This document shows, one piece after another, positions 42,278-51,532 of a DNA stretch of 64,000 nucleotides. Within the stretch, counting starts at the first letter, position 1, and each line of letters begins with the position of its first letter. Origin of the DNA: Botrimarina mediterranea (lineage in GTDB: Bacteria; Planctomycetota; Planctomycetia; Pirellulales; Lacipirellulaceae); contig NZ_CP036349.1 of NCBI RefSeq assembly GCF_007753265.1, forward strand, positions 1,707,363 through 1,771,362, read 5' to 3'. The notes below the pieces were generated by a model that worked only from the letters and a program-made list of their open reading frames with translations, was not told where the DNA came from and ran no database searches. The position numbers and the translations under genes were made by a program.

Positions 42278-43844
42278 CCAGATCGTTCTGGGGGAATGGC
42301 TCTACGACGAGAAGGAAGTTCCAGAACTTGCTCTGCAGGATCAGTGGCGTCCCGAGCAGCTAGCTTACCAGCTGGGCAAGGCAGGGGAAGCTTTTAGCTT
42401 GCCTCGCGAGTTCTTTAGGTCGGGCGTACATACACATTGTCGGGGAAAAACGGGGTCCGGAAAGTCCTCGCGCGTTCTGCTCCCACTGCTGATGCAGCTC
42501 ATGGAGCCCTACAAGATCGAGTGGACATCAGATGACGGGATGACACGCACCATCACTGAACAAGATGCGTTTTTAGTCATTGACCTTGGAGGTGACAAGT
42601 CGCTTTTTCATGCGACCAGGAAGCGGGCTGAAGAGCTCGGTCGCAGGTTCCGTTTTCTCTCTCTCGATTCCAACCACTCCGAGAAGTTTGACCCGTTCCA
42701 GTCCATCAAGGCTGACGGCCACCGAATTATCCGTCTGTGCAATCTTTTTTTGGAAGCGTTTTCGTTGGACCATGGCTTGGCATACGGTGGCTCGTGGTAT
42801 AGCCAGCGTAACCTTCTGCTGCTCTTGAGCATCTGTGAACGCCTGGTTGCAAGAAAACAGAGTGGGCAAGACATCTCTCTTCGTGAAGTTGACCGATACC
42901 TCGCCGACCCAAACAACGGCAACATCAAGGACGCTGAGCAGATCCGCGGCATCTTTAGCTTCTTGCTTCGCTACGGCCAGCTGCAACCGTGTGCTGCTGA
43001 TGACTCGATCAACATGCGAGAGAGCATCCTCAACCGGGACGTTGTCTACGCCTACCTCCCGTCAATTTCTGAAGCGACGACGGCACGGCAAATAGCCGGC
43101 CTGATGCTGTACGTGACGGTAAACGCCGCCATGTCACTCTACGAGGAGAGCGAAGGTAGCTCGTTCGATCGGCCGCAGCCGCACCTGCATGTCGTCATCG
43201 ACGAGTTTCACACGCTTGCAGGCACTGCGTTCGAGAGCCTCTTGACCGGGGCCAGGAAGTACGGCATCAGCATGTACCTCGCCAACCAAACAACGGAGTC
43301 GCTCGTTAAGCGGGACATCGATTTGAGCAGTGTCGTCAGAGACAACTGCGGACTGAGACTCTACCAGACCGTAACGGGCAAGCAGGACTTCGACGAGCTT
43401 CAGAACTTTTCTGCAGAAGCCACGCGGATCCTCAAGAGCACCAAGGCAAAAGAGAGCGTTCGGTACAAGGGCAAAGGAGCGTTCGGCACCGAGAGCTATA
43501 GCCAACAGGTCACCACTCTTCTGAGTAAGCGGGAGATTCAAGAGGTTAGCGCCACTGAAGGTGCGATGTTCGCCATCGTCGATGACGGGAAGGGCCAACG
43601 CGAGCCAATCCCTTTGATTACCAAGTACCACCTCACGCGAGGAGAGTTCCTCAAGTACCGCTCTCAGACACTCCCCGATACGAGTCAACTTTACGACGAC
43701 TCGGTAAACCCGGCCTTGTTGTCGAGCCTTCCTGCCTGGCAATGCACGCACCTGGAGCCTGCGAAGAGTCCGGCACTCACAGCCCGCCTCGAACGCCTCC
43801 GCTCGCTTCGCAATCAACTTGAAGCCGAGTTTGGGCCGGGTTGA
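42270..43844 (+). CDS. second VirD4/TraG-type coupling ATPase
   Basis: The protein is 524 residues from the ATG at 42270 (a GTG at 42258 is the alternative). Walker A is RGKTGSGKSS, near residue 60. A FLVIDLGGDKSLF segment and the Walker B motif LHVVIDEFHTLAG (~residue 310) follow, then YLANQTTESL and NCGLRLYQTV, typical of TraD/VirD4 coupling proteins. Unlike the 3231 protein, no N-terminal membrane segment is evident, so it may act as a soluble coupling protein. It overlaps the preceding gene by 8 bases. It is clearly not a recent copy of the 3231 gene. Confidence 0.85.
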   Translation: MTDQIVLGEWLYDEKEVPELALQDQWRPEQLAYQLGKAGEAFSLPREFFRSGVHTHCRGKTGSGKSSRVLLPLLMQLMEPYKIEWTSDDGMTRTITEQDAFLVIDLGGDKSLFHATRKRAEELGRRFRFLSLDSNHSEKFDPFQSIKADGHRIIRLCNLFLEAFSLDHGLAYGGSWYSQRNLLLLLSICERLVARKQSGQDISLREVDRYLADPNNGNIKDAEQIRGIFSFLLRYGQLQPCAADDSINMRESILNRDVVYAYLPSISEATTARQIAGLMLYVTVNAAMSLYEESEGSSFDRPQPHLHVVIDEFHTLAGTAFESLLTGARKYGISMYLANQTTESLVKRDIDLSSVVRDNCGLRLYQTVTGKQDFDELQNFSAEATRILKSTKAKESVRYKGKGAFGTESYSQQVTTLLSKREIQEVSATEGAMFAIVDDGKGQREPIPLITKYHLTRGEFLKYRSQTLPDTSQLYDDSVNPALLSSLPAWQCTHLEPAKSPALTARLERLRSLRNQLEAEFGPG

Positions 43845-43919
43845 TGACAGGCCTCGCCCAAGAGTAACCGAACGACCCGAACGCGTCAGGGACGATGCGA
43901 CACTCCACTACGACCTTCC

Positions 43920-44246
43920 TTGGCCCAACTACTCAGCATCACCGAAGCGGCGTCCTACCTTGGCTACACGGTCAAGGGGCTCAGGAACATCGTTGATCGA
44001 TCGCGTGCGGCGGCGCGCGGTGAGCAGGTGCGTGGCCCTGTCGTGAAGTTCTTCCAAGCGGGTCGACGCGGCAAGGTCATGTTCCGTCTCGAATGGCTAG
44101 ACGAATTCGTTGAGCAGAATACGGTCGATCCGACGATTCGTGGGTACGCTCGATCGAACAAGGATAGGCAACGAAAAGCGTCACGCTTGACCGTGTCTCA
44201 AGCGGTTGGGAACTCGGGTTTGGATGAAGCCTACTTCGACTCCTGA
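43920..44246 (+). CDS. excisionase-like helix-turn-helix protein
   Basis: This 108-residue protein starts at a TTG. AQLLSITEAASYLGYTVKGL followed by RNIVDRSRAA is a MerR/HTH_17-type DNA-binding domain, and KVMFRLEWLDEFVEQNTV is its usual wing and final helix. The C-terminus is disordered and basic. It could be a directionality factor or regulator for the element. It is the last gene of the cluster. Confidence 0.7.
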   Translation: MAQLLSITEAASYLGYTVKGLRNIVDRSRAAARGEQVRGPVVKFFQAGRRGKVMFRLEWLDEFVEQNTVDPTIRGYARSNKDRQRKASRLTVSQAVGNSGLDEAYFDS

Positions 44247-44823
44247 GGGGCTCTAGCACGTCCCTGCTCGCCAGGCGCCTGACTGCCCGCCGCTTGGTTT
44301 CCATTCTTTGAGGTTAGGGAGGGCGATGGTACAGGTGGCGATAGGTAAAGGCTGCGATGAGAGAGTGCGGCTTCAGTTCGTTGCGGATTTATTGCCGAAG
44401 CAGCCGCACAAGGCTCCGGCACAGAACCTTCCACCGAGGGTAAAAACAGAGCGGCCCCCATCTGTGATGATGAGAGCCGCTCGACCGTCAGCGGATTCTC
44501 CGCCGCGAGCCCCCGAGTATTCCCCTGCCACGGTTGCTCCTCAGCAGAGCCGCGACTCAAGCTTCCCCGGGTAAGCCCATTATCGGACAAGTTGAATTCT
44601 TAGGCAAACAAAGAGCGTGAAACATCGGTCGGCTGCCCCGGAAATTCTTTGTCGTGAGCCATGCCCCCCCAAAAAAACCTCACCGACAGACCTGGCTGCG
44701 GAGCAGCACTACTCGTTCTGATGGAGATTCTTTCGCGGCAGCACGCGTGGCCTTCCGCCGCCGGTCCAGAACGCGGTAGGCTTCCGGCCCGAGGTCAAAG
44801 ATGAGTAGCGAGCCCAGCAAGAC
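44247..44823. other. 577-base gap without a supported gene
   Basis: An 88-codon reading frame (44308-44574) is present but has no recognisable feature and no convincing ribosome-binding site. No repeat or RNA gene was recognised. The gap separates the 30.7-44.2-kb cluster from the PIN-GNAT gene. Confidence 0.45.
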
Positions 44824-46296
44824 GTGAAGTTCTTAATCGACACCAACGTCCTGATCGCCGGTGAGCCGACCGACGCCCAGAACGTCGAGCCGGCAACCGG
44901 CGCCGTAGCCCGCTTGGTCGGAGCGGTCTTGGCCCATGGCGGCGAGTTGTACTGCCACCCGGACTCGCTCGTAGAACTCGGCAGTGACCGCGACCCGGCG
45001 CGACGCGAGTTGCGGCAGACGCTGGTGGCGAAGTATCCGAGCCTGCCCGCTCCGCCTGCAATCGGGCAAGCACTCATCGAGGAACTGGGGCCACTGGTCC
45101 CTGGTTCGAATCACGAAATCGATGCGAAGATGCTCGCGGCCGTCGCCGGTGACGCCGTGGACTTCCTGGTCACCAGCGACCTCGGCATTCACCGACGCGC
45201 CAAGCGGGTCGGGCTAGAGCAACGAGTTGTCAGCGTCTCGGACGCCCTGTTCTTGCTTCGAGAGCTGGCGGCCGAGGCTCCGCTGGAGTTTCCGGCGGTT
45301 TCGAAGATTTTCTGCCACGAGCTGGATCACACCGCTCCCTTCTTCGACTCTCTCCGAGCGGGTTACGATGGGTTCGACGACTGGATCAAGCAAGCCAAGC
45401 GGGAGCACCGCCCCGCCTACCGCATCGAAGTCGGCGGGCGGCTTGCCGGCTTGGCTCTGCTCAAGGAAGACGACAACGAGCCGCTCGCCGGGAGTAGCGG
45501 GAGGCTCTTGAAGCTCTGCACGATGAAGATCGCGGACGAGTTTCGGGGGAACCGCTACGGCGAGTTGATCCTCAAACCGGTCTTCGAGCACTGCCGTGTC
45601 GGCGGATTCGACGCGGTCTTCTGCACGTGCTTCCCGAAAGAGAAAGAGCTGGTCTCTCATCTCTCCCGCTTTGGCTTCGAGCTCGTCGGGCGGAAGGGCC
45701 AGGAGCTGGTCTTGGTAAAGCGATTCAAGCCGACCGATCACGAACGGCAAGAACTCGACCCGTTGGCGTACCACGTCCGCTTCGGCCCTTACCGCGTGAA
45801 GGCGGCCGGGGCGGCCGCTTTCGTAGTGCCGGTTCAGCCGCGTTGGCACGAGCAGCTGTTCCCGGAGCTAGAGGAGCAGATGGGGCTCTTCGCTGGCCAA
45901 ACGCCCTACGGCAACAGCATCCGGAAGGCGTATCTTTGCCGTAGCATGACCAAAACGATTGAGCCGGGGTCCGTCCTGCTGTTCTACCGCTCCCAGGACC
46001 GGTCCTGTGTTCAGGCGGTGGGAATAGCCGAGGCCTCGGTCCGAAGCCGCGAGCCCATCGAAATCATCCGCTACGTGGGTACGCGTACGGTCTACAGCGA
46101 GGCGGAGGTAGAGGCGATGGCGGCGGAGTCGAACCAGGGGGTGCTAGCGGTCTTGTTTCGGCAGGCCCAATCGATCGACAATACTCCGCTGCTAGAGCTT
46201 GTGCGGGCGGGGGTCCTCAAGGGCGCCCCGCAGTCCATCACAAAGGTCCGAACTCCCAAAGGAATCGAATGGATTCGGTCCCGAGTCGAAACGTAG
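44824..46296 (+). CDS. PIN-GNAT-PUA-like fusion protein
   Basis: The protein is 490 residues with three parts. Residues ~1-140 are a PIN ribonuclease with D6 (MKFLIDTNVLIAG), E51 (SLVELGSD), D100 (NHEIDAKML) and D119 (LVTSDLGIHRRA). Residues ~165-305 are a GNAT acetyltransferase with the acetyl-CoA loop RGNRYG (241-246) and FCTCFPKEKELVSHLSRFGF. Residues ~335-490 form a PUA/EVE-like end (AYLCRSMTKTIEPGSVLLFY, GVLAVLFRQAQSIDNTPLLE). The combination suggests a nuclease, an acetyl-transfer step and nucleic-acid binding in one chain. The next gene, an ASCH protein, overlaps by 28 bases. A toxin-antitoxin or defence role is inferred. Confidence 0.8.
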   Translation: MKFLIDTNVLIAGEPTDAQNVEPATGAVARLVGAVLAHGGELYCHPDSLVELGSDRDPARRELRQTLVAKYPSLPAPPAIGQALIEELGPLVPGSNHEIDAKMLAAVAGDAVDFLVTSDLGIHRRAKRVGLEQRVVSVSDALFLLRELAAEAPLEFPAVSKIFCHELDHTAPFFDSLRAGYDGFDDWIKQAKREHRPAYRIEVGGRLAGLALLKEDDNEPLAGSSGRLLKLCTMKIADEFRGNRYGELILKPVFEHCRVGGFDAVFCTCFPKEKELVSHLSRFGFELVGRKGQELVLVKRFKPTDHERQELDPLAYHVRFGPYRVKAAGAAAFVVPVQPRWHEQLFPELEEQMGLFAGQTPYGNSIRKAYLCRSMTKTIEPGSVLLFYRSQDRSCVQAVGIAEASVRSREPIEIIRYVGTRTVYSEAEVEAMAAESNQGVLAVLFRQAQSIDNTPLLELVRAGVLKGAPQSITKVRTPKGIEWIRSRVET

Positions 46297-46697
46297 TCCT
46301 GCTGTCGATAAGGCCTCAGTTCGTCGAACGCATCCTAAGTGGAGAAAAGGCGGTCGAGTTCCGCCGGACGGGACTGCCGGAGACAGTGGCCTCGGTTGTG
46401 GTCTACTGCACCGCCCCTGTTCAACGGGTCGTCGCCTACTTCTCAGTGAGCGGCGTTGTCACTGCCCCGCCAGACAAGTTGTGGCGGCAGTTTCGGGGAG
46501 TCGCGGGGATCGAGCGCGAGGCGTTCTTCGAATACTACAAGGGGTGCGAAAAGGGGCGAGCGATCCAGATCGCCGAAGTCACGCGGCTAAGCCAACCAGT
46601 AGACTTGGCAAAAATCTCGCGGGGCATGAAGGCTCCACAAAGCCTTCGCTACCTCGACGCGACCGAGTTCGACCGCGTCCGTCGGCACGCCGCGTAA
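46269..46697 (+). CDS. ASCH-domain protein
   Basis: This 142-residue protein has an ASCH (PUA-related) fold: VVLLSIRPQFVERILSGEKA followed by VEFRRTGLP, and VVVYCTAPVQRVVAYFSVSG. The SIRPxxxxxIxxGxKxxEFR pattern is the family signature, associated with RNA binding or RNA metabolism. It overlaps the PIN-GNAT gene by 28 bases in another frame. The two proteins therefore probably work together. It may be the antitoxin or the sensor. Confidence 0.8.
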   Translation: MDSVPSRNVVLLSIRPQFVERILSGEKAVEFRRTGLPETVASVVVYCTAPVQRVVAYFSVSGVVTAPPDKLWRQFRGVAGIEREAFFEYYKGCEKGRAIQIAEVTRLSQPVDLAKISRGMKAPQSLRYLDATEFDRVRRHAA

Positions 46698-46705
46698 ATG
46701 CAGCC

Positions 46706-47881
46706 TTACGCCATTCGGAAGCGACGGTTGTCGGCGGTCATCGCCCACGTGCACCAGTGTTGGCCGAGGACCTTGTCACGCTCCCGAGCGTGGCGGATGA
46801 GCGAACGGGTTAGGCCAAGGATAGACCCCACAAGCATCGATTCTGGGAGGTTGGTAGCGGCGGCCATTCCGCAAGCGTACCCGATCCCGAGGCCGACGCT
46901 TCCTTCCTTAGCGGTGAGGGTCCAGAGTGAGAGTTTGTTGAGTTCCTTCTTCAAGACGCTAAGGTCCCGTCGGGCAGCCTCCTTGAAGTCCGAGACGATA
47001 AGGTCACGTTCGTTGTCTTCAGCGTCACGAAGCTGGGTAAGGTAGCGGTCGACGACCTCACGGAAAGCACGCTGCCTCTCTCGGACATCGTCTTTCTTCC
47101 TGGCCTCGGTCAGGTTCTTTAGCGTCTCGGGGGTGACCTCTTGTCCCACGGCTTGACCCAGTCTCGGAACGGTTGCAAACAGGCAACGGAGGTCTCTCCC
47201 GATAAGAGCCTCACCTAGTCTTGGCGAGAATGCGGCGATGTCAGCTGGCTCGTTGTCCGGTTTGTACTCGAACGACACCTGCGTCACTCCCGTTGCTGAC
47301 GACTGATGATTCAGCAGGGAATTGATGGTGTCTTGGAACAGGTACTCGTCGTCGGTAACCGGTGGCATGTGCTCGGAGCTGCAAGCAGCGGCGAGGGCCG
47401 ACATGACAAGGCTCGTGATGCCTTTTGGGAGACGCAGCGTGTAGCCACCGAACTCCGGTGAGAGTTTACCTCCCGCCTTACGCTGTTCGACATACCTCTC
47501 GACTTCGTGGGCGGGCTTATCGCAGTCCTTGAGCCACCCCCCGTGCAGCAGTAGTTCGAGGGTTTGCGGGGACGCCTTATCCGCAAAGAAGTCGGTCCAT
47601 AGAATCGTCTCGCCGCGTTGTGCCGGGCCTTCGATCAGAGTTTCTCTGAGCCACTCGTGGGCTTGGCGTTTCTGATTGTCGCTCGGTACCAAGTTCGATG
47701 AGAACTCATCGAGGGCGCCACGCATCGCGGCTTGCATCTCGGCTGGATGGCCGCGTCTACGCTCCCGGTAGCTTTCGACAGGAACGATGCACGCGACGTT
47801 GTCCCAGTACAACATCGCATCGACGAGGAATCGCGGGTCCCAAATCGTTGTTTGCGGGTAGTAGAGGGCTCGGTCGGGCAT
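46706..47881 (-). CDS. hypothetical protein, DUF6236-like
   Basis: This 391-residue protein begins MPDRALYYPQTTIWDPRFLV followed by DAMLYWDNVACIVPVESY, the start pattern that I associate with DUF6236. The rest is mainly helical, with a charged segment (~250-330: TEARKKDDVRERQRAFREVV, FKEAARRDLSVLKKELNKLS). A hydrophobic stretch (GLGIGYACGMAAA) lies near the C-terminus. It is convergent with the ASCH gene, 8 bases apart. The function is unknown. The family call is from memory. Confidence 0.6.
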   Translation of the reverse strand: MPDRALYYPQTTIWDPRFLVDAMLYWDNVACIVPVESYRERRRGHPAEMQAAMRGALDEFSSNLVPSDNQKRQAHEWLRETLIEGPAQRGETILWTDFFADKASPQTLELLLHGGWLKDCDKPAHEVERYVEQRKAGGKLSPEFGGYTLRLPKGITSLVMSALAAACSSEHMPPVTDDEYLFQDTINSLLNHQSSATGVTQVSFEYKPDNEPADIAAFSPRLGEALIGRDLRCLFATVPRLGQAVGQEVTPETLKNLTEARKKDDVRERQRAFREVVDRYLTQLRDAEDNERDLIVSDFKEAARRDLSVLKKELNKLSLWTLTAKEGSVGLGIGYACGMAAATNLPESMLVGSILGLTRSLIRHARERDKVLGQHWCTWAMTADNRRFRMA

Positions 47882-48081
47882 CGTGAGACTGGCTCGGTGG
47901 ACAACCGGAAATCAACGCGGCAAGTGTCGCACAAGACATCTCAAGAGCCAAGTTTTAACTACCGCCAGCAGAGTAAAAAACCGGTCCAATCCGTGATAGA
48001 ATTGAGCGACGGGTTTTTGGGAAGCGTCAATCAGCCGTCTCGCGTGCCGGTCCCCCTGTAGCAGATAAGCGGAGCGACCCT

Positions 48082-49296
48082 GTGGTTCGGATTCTTCTCT
48101 TGATCGCCGCTTTTCCCGCCCTCTGCCACGGCTGGAATGCTGCTGGGCATGAGGTGATTGGCCTAGTCGCTTGGCAACAGCTTGGCGAGCGAGACCGCAT
48201 GGCGGCGGTCGAGCTGCTGAAGGAACACCCAAGATTCGAGTCCCACTTTCTGCGGCGTATTCCTGAAGAAGTTTGGCAGGCGAGCATCGCCGAACAAGAC
48301 CAGTGGGTCTTCGCCTTCGCGGGAACATGGCCCGATCTCGTCCGCAACCAGTCGGACGCGGTCACGTCCGACGATGTCCGTCGGTTCAATCGGCCGCGGT
48401 GGCACTACATCAACCTGCCGGTCTGGGCATCGCCATCCGACCGAGACGCTTTGTTGAGAACGCTAAGCACCAACCGCCGAATCGAACCGCCAGGCGACCG
48501 CGATGATCCATCAATGAACGTCGCCCAGGCGGTAGCCAATTCGCTGCGAGTGCTTGAAGACCCTCGTGAGACCAGGGCGGTGCGGGCAGTCCACCTCGCC
48601 TGGTTTTTGCACCTTGCCGCTGACTTGCATCAGCCGTGCCACGCCACAGCCCTCTACAGTGCGGACCGATTTCCCGAGGGCGATCGTGGTGGGAACGAAG
48701 TCCCGGTCCGTGGAGCCGGGGGCAAACTCCACGCCCTGTGGGATCAAGCCATTCTCCCACGTTCAAACTACAACCGTATCCGACGTAAGGCATTCGAGCT
48801 TGGCGATGAGCACGGTAAAACTGGAACCGCCGCTCGTTCTTCGCTGGCGCCCGAGGCCTGGTTACTGGAAAGCTACCAACTCGCGAAGCAACGAGTCTAC
48901 ACGCCCCAGTTGCTCTCGGCGATCCAAGAACAAGGCGAGCAGCTTGGCCGGATTGATTTGCCAGCGGCCTATCACCGAGAAGCGGGCGAAGCAGCCGACC
49001 TGCGAGCCGTCCAAGCCGGTTACCGAATCGCGACACTCTTGCACGGACGGCCGCCAGCTACTGAGACGGTTCAAACAACTCACCGACTGGAACGCCCCGT
49101 AGTAGATCCGGAAGTTGAAGTTCCGGAGGTTGAGCTTGGGAACTCCACACATTCAGCAACGGTAGAACTTTCTCATTGGATCAATACCAAGAGTGGCAGC
49201 CGACACAACCGTTCGTGCAAGTGGTACGGTAAGACCAAAGAAGGCAGGTACTGCACGGCAAACGAAGGGCACCCGTGTGGGCAGTGTGGAGGTTGA
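48082..49296 (+). CDS. secreted S1/P1-type nuclease with Cys-rich tail
   Basis: The protein is 404 residues from a GTG start. The signal peptide (~1-17) is cleaved just before W18, the N-terminal zinc ligand of this family. Other ligands: H23 (WNAAGHEVIG), D in GTWPDLV, H in WHYINLP, H/D/H in HLAADLHQPCH, and H/D in LHALWDQ. These are the three-zinc signature of S1/P1 nucleases, which cut single-stranded DNA and RNA outside the cytoplasm. The last ~35 residues form a separate Cys-rich tail (RHNRSCKWYGKTKEGRYC, NEGHPCGQCGG) shared with the relic at 9941-10029. Confidence 0.87.
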   Translation: MVRILLLIAAFPALCHGWNAAGHEVIGLVAWQQLGERDRMAAVELLKEHPRFESHFLRRIPEEVWQASIAEQDQWVFAFAGTWPDLVRNQSDAVTSDDVRRFNRPRWHYINLPVWASPSDRDALLRTLSTNRRIEPPGDRDDPSMNVAQAVANSLRVLEDPRETRAVRAVHLAWFLHLAADLHQPCHATALYSADRFPEGDRGGNEVPVRGAGGKLHALWDQAILPRSNYNRIRRKAFELGDEHGKTGTAARSSLAPEAWLLESYQLAKQRVYTPQLLSAIQEQGEQLGRIDLPAAYHREAGEAADLRAVQAGYRIATLLHGRPPATETVQTTHRLERPVVDPEVEVPEVELGNSTHSATVELSHWINTKSGSRHNRSCKWYGKTKEGRYCTANEGHPCGQCGG

Positions 49297-49332
49297 GCCG
49301 ATTCTTTGCCGAATGCGATTTGCCTCGAGTGG

Positions 49333-50730
49333 CTAGGCAGCACCCGCTTGGGGTGCGCCGTTAATCGTACGCCGCCAGTGCTCCAACAACGCCGTGTCGA
49401 GGTAGACCTGAAAATGCCTGTTCGTGCGGGCGTTCTCCGCCGCAAGCAGCTTCCCATGAACGCGAGAGCATCGGATCGCCTCCGCTTGGAAGTCTTTGCG
49501 GGCGACCTCTGAGAGACCCGTCCAGAACTCAGCGAAGGCCGCTTTGGCGCTCGCCTTCCGGTCAATCGTTTGCTTCAACAAGCTTTGCTTTCTAGCGAGG
49601 CTCTTCTGTTCCCCCTCCCTCGTCGCCTCCGCTTCTTGCCGAAGGCATTCGGGCGACTTATAGCCTTCACGGAAGTCGTAGCCGTCTTTGCTGAGGATGT
49701 CTCCAGCAAGCCACCGGTGACTAATTTTCTCGCCGTGACACAGCCGGTCGTCAAAGTTCAGGATGGCGCGCTCGATTCGCGATCGATTCCGCTGCCTTCG
49801 CAAAAGAAGCGAAGCATCCGTGCAGCCACGTTCTTGCAGCTGCTTGAGGAGCAGCGAATCCCTGACCGCTGCCTTCTTGCCCGTCTCAGTCCGGAGGTCG
49901 GTGTAGACAACTTCCCATCCGCTTTGTCCCCGGTCGATGTAGTTGGCTCGACAAAAGCCCTTTCTTTCTAGCTCGTGGTGAGCCGGTTCCAGCGACTCCT
50001 TTATCTGTCCGGTGTGGTGCTTCCTGCTCACGCCGACCTTCTCAAAGGCGAGCTGCTTTAGTTCAAACGGCACCTCGCTTCTCGCGTAGAACTTCTTGCC
50101 AAGAAACCGGAAGAGCCTCCTTGAGATCGGGTTCTCCAGGCCTCGCCAGAAATCGACATCGAGGCCGCGGACATAACCCGCTTCGATAGACTCCCAAACA
50201 AAATCGCTCCACACGAAGAACGCTGTCTTGGTCTCGGCGTCCGGCATTGCGTTCTTGCCGACCACCTGCCAACGGTCGAGGATCCCAACGACATCCCGCA
50301 CCCGTTGCCGCTTGCCTTTGCTCCAGAACGCTTCCTTGGAGATGATGGTGACGCTCGCCCAACGGTCGAGGCTCTTTGTCAGTCGGCGGTAGTTCCTGGT
50401 GCTCCGCTCCCAGCCGATCTGCTCCAAGAAGGCGTACGGCGTAAAGCACACCCGGCGGCTTGGGGATGAGGCTTGGTGGGTCAGCTCTTCAAGGCCAATC
50501 AGCACCTCCTCGTCGTATGAGGTGGGCAAACCCAAGAGGTCGGACCCGGTGACGGTCAGCTCCCTCGGTACCCGCTCTGCGGTTTCAGGGTCGGTGATCT
50601 CATCGCGGAAGGTGAGCGTCTTAACTCCCCGAGGGGGCCGCTTCCCCATCACGGTCAGCGGGAATTCGGCGAGGTTCATCTCGTCAGGGACCCGCCTGGT
50701 GCGTTTGGCTGTACTCTCTTCTCTCTCCAT
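49333..50730 (-). CDS. RepA-like plasmid replication initiator
   Basis: The protein is 465 residues from the ATG at 50730, which follows TTTGGAGGAGA. The N-terminal part (residues ~10-300) has the pattern of the RPA/replication initiator protein A family: SYDEEVLIGLEELTHQAS, RRVCFTPYAFLEQIGWE, YRRLTKSLDRWASVTII, and SRRLFRFLGKKFYARSEVPF. The C-terminal ~130 residues are Lys/Arg-rich and helical. Six iterons lie about 110 bases upstream on the same side, as in iteron-controlled plasmids. It would bind the iterons and load the replication helicase. Confidence 0.85.
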   Translation of the reverse strand: MEREESTAKRTRRVPDEMNLAEFPLTVMGKRPPRGVKTLTFRDEITDPETAERVPRELTVTGSDLLGLPTSYDEEVLIGLEELTHQASSPSRRVCFTPYAFLEQIGWERSTRNYRRLTKSLDRWASVTIISKEAFWSKGKRQRVRDVVGILDRWQVVGKNAMPDAETKTAFFVWSDFVWESIEAGYVRGLDVDFWRGLENPISRRLFRFLGKKFYARSEVPFELKQLAFEKVGVSRKHHTGQIKESLEPAHHELERKGFCRANYIDRGQSGWEVVYTDLRTETGKKAAVRDSLLLKQLQERGCTDASLLLRRQRNRSRIERAILNFDDRLCHGEKISHRWLAGDILSKDGYDFREGYKSPECLRQEAEATREGEQKSLARKQSLLKQTIDRKASAKAAFAEFWTGLSEVARKDFQAEAIRCSRVHGKLLAAENARTNRHFQVYLDTALLEHWRRTINGAPQAGAA

Positions 50731-50841
50731 TCTCCTCCAAAAACAAACTCGTCGCACTTCCTCTACGACGTTATCTAATAAGTCTATAGAGTTTAGGCCC
50801 CACTCAACCTGCTGACATCATTGGTCTTTCAACGATCCCGT

Positions 50842-50969
50842 GTCGGTCAAATCACATGGATCGGTCGGTCAAATCACGTGCCCTTGTCAGTCAAAGCACG
50901 TGTCTACTGTCAGTCAGATCACGTGTGTCGTCAGTCAAATCACGTGCCGCCTGTCGGTCAGATCACACT
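50842..50969. repeat. six 17-bp iterons, plasmid origin (oriV)
   Basis: Units with consensus GTC(G/A)GTCA(A/G)ATCACGTG start at 50842, 50864, 50886, 50909, 50930 and 50953, spaced 21-23 bases, about two helical turns. All face the same way. The first and last are slightly degenerate. They lie between the divergent Rep and ParA genes, the classic place for an iteron origin and for copy-number control by Rep binding. Confidence 0.93.
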
Positions 50970-51532
50970 AGCTGGCCATGTGGCGTCGCTCCTAGCAGGT
51001 AGGCCGTCCGCCAAGGCTCCCGACCAACGTCCTGGCTTGGTTCAAACTGCTTAAAGGAAACTATTACGGATGCCGTTGATTGGCAATAACTTTCTTTAGG
51101 GTCTCTGAGGTCTGCCGCGAGAGGTGCTCTGCGTGGTCGGTTGTGCAACTGTGCGGATTGCAGGGCTAACGAATGAAGCCGTTCGCATGCGACTGCCGCC
51201 GTGCAGATTCAACTCTGACGGCAAGTAGAGCCGCGTCAATAAATCGCCCTGAGAGACCCGGAGCAGCGAACCCTACCCGATGGCCTCGCGGGCGATAATC
51301 GACGCTTCAGTGGCCACCCAGGCCCTTTCTCCGCTGTTGTGGGATAACGCTACAGATTACTTTCGTCGCCATCGTCCCTTTAAGCCCGTTCGTGATATCA
51401 CGCTGGCCAGCTGGCGTTACTTCTGGCAAGGCCTTGTTCCATCAGGCCAGCCAACTCGCCAACCCGCTAGCCGGCTGCCCATCACGAAATAACTCGTTGT
51501 GTCATGCTGGGAATCGTGATAACTCATTAACC
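50970..51532. other. intergenic region between iterons and parA
   Basis: No gene can be supported. Just before the ParA start, ATAACTCGTT (51489-51498) and ATAACTCATT (51519-51528) form a direct repeat 30 bases apart, a candidate operator for partition-gene autoregulation. Confidence 0.5.

Noticed and set aside
44308-44574. 88-codon frame after the excisionase-like gene
   Set aside because: Pro/Arg-rich composition, no start signal and no domain.
50842-50969. CRISPR array
   Set aside because: The 17-bp units are separated by only 4-6 bases, far too short for spacers; they are iterons beside a Rep gene.
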